Part shown: one piece after another, positions 1-9,058 of the stretch | How positions within the stretch are numbered: the stretch's first letter is position 1 | Layout of the letters: every line of letters begins with the position of its first letter | Origin: Henriciella sp. | GTDB lineage: Bacteria; Pseudomonadota; Alphaproteobacteria; Caulobacterales; Hyphomonadaceae | Reading direction: 5' to 3' | Length of the DNA: 64,000 nt | Assembly: GCA_030066975.1 (NCBI GenBank) | Contig: JASJAO010000013.1 | Location: forward strand, 39,193 to 103,192 | Translations under genes and position numbers: made by a program | Notes under the pieces: model-generated | What the model was told of the DNA's origin: nothing | Databases searched by the model: none | What the model saw: the letters and a program-made list of their open reading frames with translations, nothing else

Positions 1-1
1 G

Positions 2-475
2 TTGCCGCCACTGATTGAAACAGACGCGCCGGAATTGCCGGACCAGCCGCCGCTCTACAATTATGCATCGATCAAAGCAGCGATGGCTGCGGCGCAGGAG
101 ACGCTGCCAGTCTTCTGGGCCCAGTTCAGTGCGCCTGGCGATGATGATGATCAGTTCAAGGTCAAGATTAAACATCCGAGCGACGCCTACGCGATCGATT
201 ATGTCTGGGTTGAGTATCTGCAAGAGACCGGCGAGACGCGCTGGAGCGGCGCGGTGATGATCGAGAATGGTGGCAATGACCGGTTCCGAACCGGCGATAC
301 GCTCATGTTCGACGAGACAGACATCGTCGATTGGGGCTATACAGAAGCGGGGCGTCTGCGCGGGTCCTATACGACGCGCGCGATGCTAAACCTTGCGCCT
401 GAGGCCAATACGGATGCTCTGCGCGCGCGCTTTCATGACAGTCCGATACCTCTGAGCGAAGGAGACGCCGAATGA
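2..475 (+). CDS. DUF2314 family protein, probably 5'-truncated by the window edge
   Basis: The protein matches the DUF2314 (YegJ-like) family by pattern: an FWAQF segment, a YVWVEYL strand and a DWGY...LRG...TTR block near the C-terminus (about residues 38-130). The same blocks recur in the gene at 767-1327, so the two are paralogues. The reading frame is open from the first bases (TTG at position 2), so the true start probably lies upstream of the window and an N-terminal signal sequence may be missing. The stop overlaps the start of the CDGSH gene by 4 bases, which suggests co-transcription. The biochemical role of DUF2314 is not established; I assign none. Confidence 0.75.
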   Translation: MPPLIETDAPELPDQPPLYNYASIKAAMAAAQETLPVFWAQFSAPGDDDDQFKVKIKHPSDAYAIDYVWVEYLQETGETRWSGAVMIENGGNDRFRTGDTLMFDETDIVDWGYTEAGRLRGSYTTRAMLNLAPEANTDALRARFHDSPIPLSEGDAE

Positions 476-714
476 CCGATCAACCTGAAATTGGCGGGAC
501 AGAACCGATCGCCGTCGATGTCGAAGAAGGCAAGATGTATTGGTGGTGTACGTGCGGGCGGTCCAGCAAACAGCCTTTCTGTGACGGATCGCACAAACCG
601 ACAGAATTTGCTCCCGAAGGCTGGGAAGCGCCGAAGACCGGGAAAGTGTTTTTCTGCGCCTGCAAGCGTACCGGAAAGCAACCACTTTGCGATGGTTCTC
701 ACACGAAATTATAA
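472..714 (+). CDS. CDGSH iron-sulfur domain protein with two CDGSH motifs
   Basis: This 80-residue protein carries two copies of the CDGSH zinc-finger-like iron-sulfur motif: C26, C28, C37 and H41, then C62, C64, C73 and H77. Each set has the C-X-C...C-D-G-S-H arrangement that binds a 2Fe-2S cluster through three cysteines and one histidine, as in the mitoNEET superfamily. No signal peptide or membrane segment is visible, so it should be cytosolic. An AGGAG ribosome binding site at 460-464 sits 7 bases before the ATG, and the start overlaps the upstream DUF2314 stop as ATGA. The family is linked to redox and iron-sulfur handling; the partner here is unknown. Confidence 0.9.
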   Translation: MTDQPEIGGTEPIAVDVEEGKMYWWCTCGRSSKQPFCDGSHKPTEFAPEGWEAPKTGKVFFCACKRTGKQPLCDGSHTKL

Positions 715-766
715 GACTTTCAGGGTAATGTAGACGCTCATTCAAGTGAATTGAGAGGCGTTCAAC

Positions 767-1327
767 ATGGCCCAATCCAGCAAAAGACCCACCCTGTGGG
801 CTGCGGCGCTGATCGGGCTCTGCTTGTCTGTATCGGCCTGTGACAGGTTCGGACTCAGCCAGGCTGAACCTGACATTTCGAATACGGTTGAAGCCGATCC
901 GACCGAGTCGGGCATGCAGTTGGCTGTGTCCGAAGCGCAAACAACTTTACCGCATTTTTTCCGGCAAATGGAGTTGCCGGATGCGGGGCAACGCAGTTTC
1001 ACCGTTAAAGTGGGCCTGCCGACCGAAGATGGCAGCCTGGAATATGTCTGGGTATCAGACCTCTCACGGAACGAGGCGACGATTACGGGTCGGCTCTCTA
1101 ACGAGCCGTTCAATCTGCGCGGTGATCTGAAAATGGGTGACCCGGTCAGTTTCAGCGAGGCTGAAGTCACCGATTGGGGGTATCTGGAGGACGAAAAGCT
1201 TCGCGGACATTTCACCACCCGCCATCTGGCGTCGAAAATGTCCGACGAAGAAGCCGCTGAAGTGCTCGCCATGATGCATGATACGCCGCTGCCCCGCGCG
1301 CCGCTGCGTCCGCGCTTCGCCGGTTAA
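767..1327 (+). CDS. DUF2314 family lipoprotein
   Basis: The N-terminus is a bacterial lipoprotein signal: a hydrophobic run followed by SVSAC, giving Cys25 as the acylated residue. Asp26 at the +2 position would mean inner-membrane retention by the E. coli Lol rule, which may not hold in this lineage. The rest (about residues 50-175) is a DUF2314 domain with YVWVSDL, a DWGY...LRG...TTR block and an HDTPLP tail matching HDSPIPL in the paralogue at 2-475. AGAGG at 754-758 supports the ATG at 767. The CDGSH gene lies between the two paralogues, so a local duplication is likely. Function unknown; the domain here should face the periplasm. Confidence 0.82.
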   Translation: MAQSSKRPTLWAAALIGLCLSVSACDRFGLSQAEPDISNTVEADPTESGMQLAVSEAQTTLPHFFRQMELPDAGQRSFTVKVGLPTEDGSLEYVWVSDLSRNEATITGRLSNEPFNLRGDLKMGDPVSFSEAEVTDWGYLEDEKLRGHFTTRHLASKMSDEEAAEVLAMMHDTPLPRAPLRPRFAG

Positions 1328-1430
1328 GCCACCGATCTGAAGTCTGGAAGATGCGTGCTGATCTTGACCGGATCGGCGTGGCGCGTAAGGCGTGTGCCGA
1401 TAGATTTCTCCCTAACGGATATCGGTGACT

Positions 1431-3590
1431 ATGGCTGACCTTCTCCTCGAGCTTTTCTGCGAAGAAATCCCTGCGCGCATGCAGGCGAAGGCTGAAGCGG
1501 ACCTGAAAAAAGCCGTGCTGGACGGTTTCAAGGCAGGTGGATTGTCTGGAGAGCTCAAGATTGCGTCCATGTCGGGGCCGCGGCGTCTCGCGGTCGCGGT
1601 GGAGGGTTTGCCAGTTCGGTCAGCGGATGTGGTCGAGGAGCGCAAAGGCCCGAAGGTCGGCGCGCCGGAGAAAGCGGTCGAAGGTTTTATGCGCGGCGCG
1701 GGACTGAGCGATATTTCCGAAGCCGAAGTGCGCAGCGATCCCAAAAAGGGCGATTTTTACGTTGCCACCAGATCTATTCCAGGCCGCGATGCGCCGGAGA
1801 TTATCGCTGAACTGGTGCCGGAGATTGTGCGCGGCTTCCATTGGCCAAAATCGATGCGCACAGGCACCGGAGAGCTGCGCTGGGTACGACCTCTGCAACG
1901 CATTCTGTGCGTGTTCGATGGCAAAGTCGTGCCGTTTGAGATTGATGGCCTTGCGAGCGGAGATCTGACCGAAGGTCACCGCGTCCATGGCCGCGGGCCG
2001 TTCAAGGTGACCGGCCTGGACGATTATGTCAGCCAGCTTGGCGGGGAGGGGCATGTTCTGCTGACCCGCGAAGATCGCCGCAACAAGATTGAGGCAGGCG
2101 CGAAAGCGGTTTGCGAGACGGCTGGGTTGGAACTGGTTGAGGACAAAGGCTTGCTTGAGGAAGTCACCGGCCTTGCCGAATGGCCGGTCGTGATCCTGGG
2201 TGATATGGATCCCGCCTATTTGAGCTTGCCGCCCGAAGTGATCCAGCTTTCCATGCGCACGCATCAGAAGTACTTCTCGGTCCGAGACCCCAAGACGGGG
2301 AATCTCGCACCGCATTTTGTTGTGGTCGCGAACATCGAGCCAGCCGATGGCGGCAAGGCGGTGGCGGCGGGCAATCGTAAAGTGCTGTCCGCGCGCCTCG
2401 ATGACGGGGTGTTCTTCTGGGAGAATGACAAGAAGACCGGGCTTGAGGCGATGGCGCCGAAACTAGAAGCGATTAAGTTCAAGGATGAGCTTGGGTCGAT
2501 TGCCGACAAAGTCGAGCGGGTCGCGGCTTTGGCGCGGGAGCTTGCGCCAAAGGTCGGGGCAGACCGGGATATAGCCGAACGCGCGGCACGGCTGTGCAAG
2601 GCCGATCTGGTCTCGGAGATGGTGTATGAGTTCCCGGAGCTGCAGGGCGTGATGGGGCGATATTATGCTTTGGAAGCGGGTGAGGACACTTCCGTCGCCG
2701 ACGCGATCCGCGATCATTACAAGCCGCAAGGCCCGAGCGACGCGGTGCCCAATGAGCCAGTCGCTATCGCTGTGGCACTGGCCGACAAGCTCGACACGCT
2801 GGTCGGCTTCTGGGCGATTGATGAGAAGCCGACCGGGAGCAAGGACCCGTTTGCGCTGCGCCGCGCTGCGCTGGGGGTTGTGCGGATTGTGTTGGAGAAT
2901 GAGGTTCGACTGCCTTTGGATCAGGCCCTTCGAGATCCATTTTTTTGGATGTTTGCCCCGCGGGGCTCAAGGTTGATTGAAGGCTTCCCGCCTGGCCCGT
3001 GGAAAAAACAATCGGAACCGGCCAAGCGTTTGTTTTTTGAGGCAGTAAGGCGAACCACTTCTGATCTCCTCTCCTTCTTCGCCGACCGCCTTAAACAATA
3101 TCTCCGCGATCAAGGCCAGCGCCACGACCTGATAGATGCGGTGTTCGCTCTGGGCGAAGACGATCTCGTGCTGATCACAAAGCGTGTTGAGGCGCTCGGT
3201 GTCTTCCTTGAGACGGAAGACGGCGCAAGCCTGATGGCGGGCTATAAGCGCGCGGCCAACATCCTGAAGGCGGAAGAGAAGAAAGACGGCGCGGCGTTTG
3301 ATGGCGTTGTTGACGAGAGCCTGCTCGACGCGAAAGCCGAAAAGGCCTTGTTCAAAGCGATCACAACAGCCACCAACGATGCTGAGGCCGCACTAAAGGC
3401 TGAGGATTTTGCCGCTGCCATGTCGGCTCTGGCGGGCTTGCGCGGGCCGGTCGATGCCTTTTTTGATGGACCGGACAGTGTGATGGTCAATGCCGAGGAC
3501 GCCAAGGTGCGCGCCAACCGGCTCAATCTGCTCAACATGATGCGCCGCGCGATTGGAACGGTTGCCGACTTCAGCAAGATCGAGGGCTGA
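1431..3590 (+). CDS. glyS: Glycyl-tRNA synthetase beta subunit
   Basis: This is the beta subunit of the alpha2-beta2 glycyl-tRNA synthetase that charges tRNA-Gly. The N-terminus LLLELFCEEIPARM is the family's signature start, and FALRRAALGVVRIVLEN and HDLIDAVFALGEDDL are typical of its C-terminal half. At about 719 residues it is slightly longer than usual. The extra length lies at about residues 505-545, between LPLDQAL and DLLSFFADRLK, in a T-rich, palindrome-containing stretch. The alpha subunit gene is not in the window and is presumably upstream. I prefer ATG 1431; GTG 1425 is an in-frame alternative, and neither has a clear ribosome binding site. Confidence 0.95.
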   Translation: MADLLLELFCEEIPARMQAKAEADLKKAVLDGFKAGGLSGELKIASMSGPRRLAVAVEGLPVRSADVVEERKGPKVGAPEKAVEGFMRGAGLSDISEAEVRSDPKKGDFYVATRSIPGRDAPEIIAELVPEIVRGFHWPKSMRTGTGELRWVRPLQRILCVFDGKVVPFEIDGLASGDLTEGHRVHGRGPFKVTGLDDYVSQLGGEGHVLLTREDRRNKIEAGAKAVCETAGLELVEDKGLLEEVTGLAEWPVVILGDMDPAYLSLPPEVIQLSMRTHQKYFSVRDPKTGNLAPHFVVVANIEPADGGKAVAAGNRKVLSARLDDGVFFWENDKKTGLEAMAPKLEAIKFKDELGSIADKVERVAALARELAPKVGADRDIAERAARLCKADLVSEMVYEFPELQGVMGRYYALEAGEDTSVADAIRDHYKPQGPSDAVPNEPVAIAVALADKLDTLVGFWAIDEKPTGSKDPFALRRAALGVVRIVLENEVRLPLDQALRDPFFWMFAPRGSRLIEGFPPGPWKKQSEPAKRLFFEAVRRTTSDLLSFFADRLKQYLRDQGQRHDLIDAVFALGEDDLVLITKRVEALGVFLETEDGASLMAGYKRAANILKAEEKKDGAAFDGVVDESLLDAKAEKALFKAITTATNDAEAALKAEDFAAAMSALAGLRGPVDAFFDGPDSVMVNAEDAKVRANRLNLLNMMRRAIGTVADFSKIEG
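2935..2966. repeat. Pair of inverted repeats inside the glyS insertion
   Basis: Two palindromes stand side by side. ATCCA (2935-2939) is complementary to TGGAT (2946-2950) around six T bases, and GCCCCGCGGGGC (2955-2966) is a perfect 12-base palindrome. They lie in the glyS segment that looks longer than family norm, and the frame stays open through them. Short in-frame palindromic elements in coding regions are known from Rickettsia; whether this is one is inference. Confidence 0.4.
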
Positions 3591-3832
3591 GCCTTATTCA
3601 ATTCGGCACACTTCGTAGACTGCCGCTCGTGATCGTACTGCACTGCAACACATCGCATCGGTTGCGGTCTTAGTTTAAGTCTGTGCAAGAATGTCGCTGA
3701 CAGCGCAGTCATCTTGTTTCACCCCTTGATTCCGAGCAAGAGACATGACGGTTAGCATCGCTGCGCTGGAAAGCTGGGGTTTCTGGTCGAGGAATTGCAA
3801 GTCGCCTCCAGGGCGGAACAAGGAGTTGGGAC

Positions 3833-6517
3833 ATGGCGGACACAGATACAATGACGGACGTGAAATGGGTCTACTCTTTTGGTGGCGGAAACTCTGATGG
3901 CGACGCCTCGCTGAAAAATCTGCTTGGCGGGAAGGGGGCCAATCTGGCGGAGATGGCGAGCCTCGGCCTGCCGGTACCGCCCGGGTTCACGCTGACAACT
4001 GACGTGTGTACCGCATACTATGATCTCGGCGAAAAATACCCTGACGGTCTGGCGGGGCAGGTTGATGAAGCGCTCGCCGCGCTGGAAGCCAAATCCGGGA
4101 AGACGTTTGGCGATCCGGCGAACCCTTTGCTGGTCTCGGTCCGGTCCGGCGCGCGGGCCTCTATGCCCGGAATGATGGATACGGTGCTCAATCTCGGCTT
4201 GTCCGAGGTTACGGTGCAGGGCCTTGCCGCAAAGGCTGGCGACCGGTTCGCCTATGACAGTTATCGCCGCTTCATTCAGATGTATTCCAACGTGGTCATG
4301 GGGCTCGGCCACGACACGTTCGAGTACATTCTCGACGACTATAAAGAAAAGCATGACTACCAGCTCGACACGGAAATGACGGCCGACGACTGGAAGGAAA
4401 TTGTTGTTCAGTACAAGCGCGCGGTTGAGCGCGAGCTCGGCAAGCCCTTCCCGGATGACCCGCGTGAACAGCTCTGGGGTGCAATTTCAGCCGTGTTCGG
4501 CAGCTGGATGAATGATCGCGCGATCCTCTATCGCAAGCTGAATGATATCCCGGCCGAATGGGGCACAGCCGTGAACGTGCAGTCCATGGTCTTCGGCAAT
4601 ATGGGCGAGACGTCTGCCACCGGTGTTGCGTTCACGCGCGACCCTTCGACGGGTGAGAACACATTCTATGGCGAGTTTCTGACCAATGCGCAGGGCGAGG
4701 ATGTGGTCGCGGGCATTCGTACACCTGCGCCAATCTCCCGCGCCCGCGCCGATGAGCTGGGTTCCGACGAGGCACCGCTAGAGGAAGTGATGCCAGCGGT
4801 CTTTCAGGAGCTGGTGTCTGTCGCAGACAAGCTGGAAAGTCACTATTCCGACATGCAGGACATTGAGTTCACCGTTGAAGACGGCAAGCTCTATATGCTG
4901 CAGACACGGACAGGTAAGCGAACAGCTGCCGCAGCGCTGAAAATTGCCGTTGATATGGCCAAAGAAGGGGTCATCAGCCAAGAAGACGCCATTCTGCGCC
5001 TTGAACCGAGTCAGCTTGATCAACTGCTCCATCCAACCATCTCGCCGGATGCCAAACGCGATGTGATCGTCACAGGTCTACCGGCCAGTCCAGGCGCAGC
5101 GGTCGGGCAGGTTGTGTTTGACAGTGACGAGGCCGCGCACCTGGCAGAGGCGGGCCGGGCCGTCATTTTGGTTCGGGTCGAGACCAGCCCGGAAGACATT
5201 CACGGGATGCATGCGGCGAAAGCGATCGTGACGGCGCGTGGTGGGATGACCTCTCACGCCGCCGTTGTGGCGCGGGGTATGGGACGCCCATGTGTATGTG
5301 GAGCTGGCTCACTGCAAATCGACTATGAAGCCGGAACGTTCACCGTGGCCGGACGCACAATCAAGAAAGGCGAAATCATCACTGTCGATGGCGCTGAGGG
5401 GCAGGTCCTGTTCGGCGAGGTCGAAATGGAACAGCCGGACCTTTCCGGAGATTTTGGCCAGCTGATGGCCTGGGCCGACAAGGCGCGCCGCCTGAATGTG
5501 CGCACCAATGCCGAAACCCCGGCGGATGTTCGGGTAGCAAAAGAGTTTGGCGCGGAAGGGATCGGCCTCTGCCGAACCGAGCATATGTTCTTCGACGCCG
5601 ATCGTATCCCGGTCGTTCGCTCCATGATCCTGGCCGGAACGACCGAGGGCCGTATCGCTGCGCTGGACAAGCTGCTGCCGATGCAGCGCTCGGATTTTGT
5701 CGAAATCTTTCGGATCATGGGGGATCTGCCGTGCACGATCCGTCTGCTTGATCCGCCGCTGCACGAGTTCATGCCGCACAGTGACGCAGAGATGGAAGAA
5801 GTGGCTGCTGCTGCCGGTGTTGACGTCAAGAAGTTGAAAGCGCAGGCCGATGCCTTGCATGAGAGCAATCCGATGCTGGGCCATCGCGGGTGTCGCCTCG
5901 GGATTACCTATCCGGAAATCTATGAAATGCAGGCACGGGCGATTTTCGAAGCCGCAGTAACCGTCTCCAAGGAAACAGGCTCCAAGCCAACACCCGAAGT
6001 GATGATCCCTCTGGTCGCCACGCAGAAAGAACTCGATATTTTGAAAACCGTCGTTGATGGCGCTGCCCAGGCTGTGTTTGCGGAAGCTGGCATGGAGCTC
6101 GACTATCTGGTCGGAACGATGATTGAGTTGCCAAGAGCGGCGCTGCGGGCTGGCGAGATTGCCAATACCGCCGAATTCTTCTCTTTCGGTACCAATGATT
6201 TGACGCAGACGACCCTCGGGATTTCCCGTGACGATGCCGGGCGGTTCCTCGGCGCGTACGAAGATCAGGGGATTTATGAGAAAGACCCGTTTGTAACCAT
6301 TGATCAGGACGGCGTCGGTGAACTGGTGAAGCTCGCGGCTGAGCGCGGACGGGTGACCCGATCTGGTATCAAACTGGGAATCTGCGGCGAACATGGCGGA
6401 GATCCAGCCTCGGTTATCTTCTGTGATCGGATCGGATTGGATTATGTGTCGTGCTCACCTTATCGGGTACCAATTGCACGGCTGGCAGCTGCCCATGCGG
6501 CCTTGACCAAGGGCTAA
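3833..6517 (+). CDS. ppdK: Pyruvate, phosphate dikinase
   Basis: This enzyme interconverts pyruvate, ATP and phosphate with phosphoenolpyruvate, AMP and pyrophosphate in the cytosol. At 894 residues it has the full family length. The N-terminal nucleotide-binding part shows GGKGANLAEMASLGLPVPPG (residues 32-51). The swivelling phosphohistidine domain has GGMTSHAAVVARG with His475 as the phosphorylated residue. The C-terminal PEP/pyruvate barrel has GICGEHGGDP with the catalytic Cys851. An AAGGAG site at 3820-3825 fixes the ATG at 3833. It stands alone between glyS and a wall hydrolase. With the Entner-Doudoroff operon downstream it would regenerate PEP from pyruvate for gluconeogenesis; the direction in vivo is inferred. 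Confidence 0.97.
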   Translation: MADTDTMTDVKWVYSFGGGNSDGDASLKNLLGGKGANLAEMASLGLPVPPGFTLTTDVCTAYYDLGEKYPDGLAGQVDEALAALEAKSGKTFGDPANPLLVSVRSGARASMPGMMDTVLNLGLSEVTVQGLAAKAGDRFAYDSYRRFIQMYSNVVMGLGHDTFEYILDDYKEKHDYQLDTEMTADDWKEIVVQYKRAVERELGKPFPDDPREQLWGAISAVFGSWMNDRAILYRKLNDIPAEWGTAVNVQSMVFGNMGETSATGVAFTRDPSTGENTFYGEFLTNAQGEDVVAGIRTPAPISRARADELGSDEAPLEEVMPAVFQELVSVADKLESHYSDMQDIEFTVEDGKLYMLQTRTGKRTAAAALKIAVDMAKEGVISQEDAILRLEPSQLDQLLHPTISPDAKRDVIVTGLPASPGAAVGQVVFDSDEAAHLAEAGRAVILVRVETSPEDIHGMHAAKAIVTARGGMTSHAAVVARGMGRPCVCGAGSLQIDYEAGTFTVAGRTIKKGEIITVDGAEGQVLFGEVEMEQPDLSGDFGQLMAWADKARRLNVRTNAETPADVRVAKEFGAEGIGLCRTEHMFFDADRIPVVRSMILAGTTEGRIAALDKLLPMQRSDFVEIFRIMGDLPCTIRLLDPPLHEFMPHSDAEMEEVAAAAGVDVKKLKAQADALHESNPMLGHRGCRLGITYPEIYEMQARAIFEAAVTVSKETGSKPTPEVMIPLVATQKELDILKTVVDGAAQAVFAEAGMELDYLVGTMIELPRAALRAGEIANTAEFFSFGTNDLTQTTLGISRDDAGRFLGAYEDQGIYEKDPFVTIDQDGVGELVKLAAERGRVTRSGIKLGICGEHGGDPASVIFCDRIGLDYVSCSPYRVPIARLAAAHAALTKG

Positions 6518-6778
6518 TCTGCCTCAAAAGTGGTCGATCTCACGGAAATGTGTCATCCCCGCAGGCTGGGGTGAGTTGTATTTTTGCAACAAGCTAACGC
6601 ACTGAGATTATTCGCTTAATGGGCGAACTCATTTTGAAACCGTAACAATATCCGTGCGTTGCAGGCAACATTGCTTCGAATTTAACGCAAATTACTGCCA
6701 TTCAACGCTGCTTCGCTCCGGAAATTCGTTATGAGGAGCGCCGCACTTGAATTGATTTTTCTAATTTGGGCCAAGTAA

Positions 6779-8062
6779 ATGACCATACAGACAACCTCTT
6801 GGGACGTGTTTTCAAGTCCGTCTGAAACTAACGGCGTGGAGTTTGCAGGGACAGAGATCTCTCAAACTGGTGGGACCATAGAAGATATGACGCTATCAAC
6901 TAACCACAGCCCTGTTCGGGGGTCGATTTCAGCGCGGTTTTCGCGCTGGTGGAAGGCCGATACCCCAACACGCCGTATGGCTGTCATAGGCCAGGGCGTT
7001 TTCGGCGCTGTCTGTGTGACCGCATTCGCCGTCGGCCTGCCGATGCTCGCCAGTGTGAATGCTGATCTTCAGGACGCATCCGAAATGCGCGAGCGGACAG
7101 CTCGACTGGCCGAAACGCGGGATGCCACCATTGCGCTGCGCGCAGAACCCAACATATCGCCCTTGCTGGAGCATGATTGGCTACGCAGTGTCGAGTATTC
7201 ACTGGAGCGCGACACGGATTCGGCTTTGAATCGCTACGCCGCGCTGGAGCGTGATCGCGCTGCATTGATCGGACTGAAGAGTTTTGAGCCCATGCATATG
7301 GCGCGGGCGGATGACATGGTTCGCCAGACGCAGTGTCTGGCAGAAGCGGTCTATTATGAAGCGCGCAGCGAAAGCAGCGCCGGGCAACTCGGCGTCGCCG
7401 AAGTGATTATGAACCGCGTTAAGGATCACCGGTATCCGAACACGATTTGCGATGTTGTGTATCAGGGGGCGACAAGAACCACCGGTTGTCAGTTCACTTT
7501 CACCTGTGACGGGGCGATGGGCAAAAAGCCGCGCGGATCGCGTTGGGATAAAGCCAACACGGTTGCCGCGCATGTGTTGATGGGGCTGAATGAGACCAAA
7601 ACTGCTGGGGCCACCCACTATCACGCGACTTATGTGAACCCGGTCTGGAACTCCGGCCTGGTCAAGACCCGTCAGATTGGAACGCATATTTTCTATCGGT
7701 TCCCACGCGGGCAGGAATGGGCGCAGGCCTCAGCCCGTCAGGAACGCCGGTTGGCGCAACGCCGCAGTGGCCTGTCGACACTGGTGCCGGAGAAGCTTTC
7801 AGATGCGCCGAAGGCCAAACTGATTCAGGCTGCTGCGCCCGCGCCTGAGACGAACATCGATCTGAATACTGCGCAACTCAACGCGATGATGTTGAACAAA
7901 TCAGCCACCACTGGTGAGCCCGCCGCTCTGCCGCGGCCCGAAGGTGAGGCCACTGCAGCGCCGAAAATGGTGCGCCGTGTGATCGATGGCAATGTGGTCG
8001 AAGAGCCCGAGCGCAGCGTCTCGTTTGACCCTGTAATCGACGAAGTGATCGGCGCGGGCTGA
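6779..8062 (+). CDS. SleB-type cell wall hydrolase with N-terminal membrane anchor
   Basis: The C-terminal half (about residues 186-309) is a Hydrolase_2/SleB domain: CLAEAVYYEARSE (Glu189 the likely catalytic acid), a VIMNRV helix, GCQFTFTCDG, and a THYHA...W....IG.HIFYR end. This family cleaves peptidoglycan glycan strands, as in spore cortex hydrolase SleB; in a non-sporulating alphaproteobacterium the role would be wall remodelling. A single membrane segment at about 68-92 places the enzyme in the periplasm with a short cytosolic N-terminus. About 110 low-complexity residues follow the domain. No clear ribosome binding site precedes ATG 6779; ATG 6887 in frame, still before the membrane segment, is an alternative start. 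It converges on serB, 9 bases away. Confidence 0.88.
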   Translation: MTIQTTSWDVFSSPSETNGVEFAGTEISQTGGTIEDMTLSTNHSPVRGSISARFSRWWKADTPTRRMAVIGQGVFGAVCVTAFAVGLPMLASVNADLQDASEMRERTARLAETRDATIALRAEPNISPLLEHDWLRSVEYSLERDTDSALNRYAALERDRAALIGLKSFEPMHMARADDMVRQTQCLAEAVYYEARSESSAGQLGVAEVIMNRVKDHRYPNTICDVVYQGATRTTGCQFTFTCDGAMGKKPRGSRWDKANTVAAHVLMGLNETKTAGATHYHATYVNPVWNSGLVKTRQIGTHIFYRFPRGQEWAQASARQERRLAQRRSGLSTLVPEKLSDAPKAKLIQAAAPAPETNIDLNTAQLNAMMLNKSATTGEPAALPRPEGEATAAPKMVRRVIDGNVVEEPERSVSFDPVIDEVIGAG

Positions 8063-8071
8063 TCGACCGGT

Positions 8072-9007
8072 TCAGTCGCGCCAGACGATTTCGCTGTCTG
8101 TATAGCCCTGGAAGTATAGTGCGGCTGTAAGATCAGTGCAGTTGATGGCGGCATTTGACGCGGCCGCAACCACCGGTTTGGCGTGAACGGCAAGGCCAAG
8201 ACCCGCAGCTTCTATCATGGCTAAATCGTTGGCTCCGTCACCCATGGCGAGGGCCGCGCCATATTCCAGGCCGAGCCTCTCTGTGGCTTCGTTGAGGGCG
8301 GTCAGTTTCGCTTCACGGCCGAGGATCGGGCGACCAACATCGCCGGTGATCCGGGTGCCATCATCGATCAGCGTATTCCCGCGATGATCCTGAAAGCCCG
8401 CGCTTTCAGCGACGCGGGAGGTGAAATATGTGAACCCGCCGGAGACCAGAAGACAGAAGGCCCCGTGCGCCTGCATGGTTGCCGTGAGCGTTTTCGCACC
8501 GGGCATCAGACTGATCCGCTCGTGGTAGCATTGCTCGAGCGCGGTGAGCGACAGGCGTTTGAGTTTCCCCACGCGTTCCGTCAGAGCGGCTTCAAAATCG
8601 AGTTCTCCAGCCATGGCCCGCGCGGTAATCGCTGCGATTTCATCTTTCAAACCTGCATAGGCGGCGAGTTCATCGAGACATTCCTGCTCGATGATTGTCG
8701 AATCCATATCTGATATGAGGAGTTTTTTCCGCCGCTCGGTTGCCGGTAGAATGGCGACATCGCCCATGTCAGCAAGGGCCGTCTCAATGGACTGCCGAGC
8801 CGCCCCCAGAGAGGCCTCTGCTAAAGCCACGTCAAACTCGACAGCGGCCCATTTTTCCTCTGTGCCCAGCAGCCTCACAGCAGAGGTTTGTATCAACCCA
8901 GCCGCACGCGCAGCAGCTTCCAGGGCTTGGCCCAGTTGCATGAAACCCGTGGACGCGGGGGCCACCGCTGTGGCGACATGCGTAGGTTGGGCGATTTTGT
9001 CCGTCAT
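8072..9007 (-). CDS. serB: Phosphoserine phosphatase
   Basis: SerB removes phosphate from L-phosphoserine, the last step of serine synthesis. The HAD catalytic motif is LLISDMDSTIIEQECLDE, with nucleophile Asp100 and acid/base Asp102. Later come the LVSGGFTYF loop and the MGDGANDLAMIEAAGLGLA motif that binds magnesium. The roughly 90 residues before the HAD domain correspond to the degenerate ACT-like region found in many SerB proteins. I chose the ATG at 9007, giving 311 residues; the longer open frame to 9250 overlaps miaA and adds a compositionally unlike tail. It is divergent from miaA with 51 bases between the starts, so both promoters must be packed there or overlap the genes. Confidence 0.95.
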   Translation of the reverse strand: MTDKIAQPTHVATAVAPASTGFMQLGQALEAAARAAGLIQTSAVRLLGTEEKWAAVEFDVALAEASLGAARQSIETALADMGDVAILPATERRKKLLISDMDSTIIEQECLDELAAYAGLKDEIAAITARAMAGELDFEAALTERVGKLKRLSLTALEQCYHERISLMPGAKTLTATMQAHGAFCLLVSGGFTYFTSRVAESAGFQDHRGNTLIDDGTRITGDVGRPILGREAKLTALNEATERLGLEYGAALAMGDGANDLAMIEAAGLGLAVHAKPVVAAASNAAINCTDLTAALYFQGYTDSEIVWRD

Positions 9008-9058
9008 CAAGGCTTTCCTGTCTTTACGCCGTTCGAACGCTTTCTTACGACTGGACTG

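Noticed and set aside
386..940. 184-codon open frame on the minus strand
   Set aside because: Crosses three convincing plus-strand genes (DUF2314, CDGSH, lipoprotein) and shows no family features.
5309..6394. 361-codon open frame on the minus strand
   Set aside because: It lies wholly antisense to ppdK, whose protein matches its family end to end; the minus-strand protein has no recognisable motif and a composition typical of an antisense shadow.
6550..6600. Terminator after ppdK
   Set aside because: Short CCCC/GGGG and GTTG/CAAC pairings exist, but there is no stable stem followed by a U run.
6685..6705. TTAAC near the wall hydrolase gene as a CtrA box
   Set aside because: Only one half-site is present; the second half at 7-base spacing does not match.
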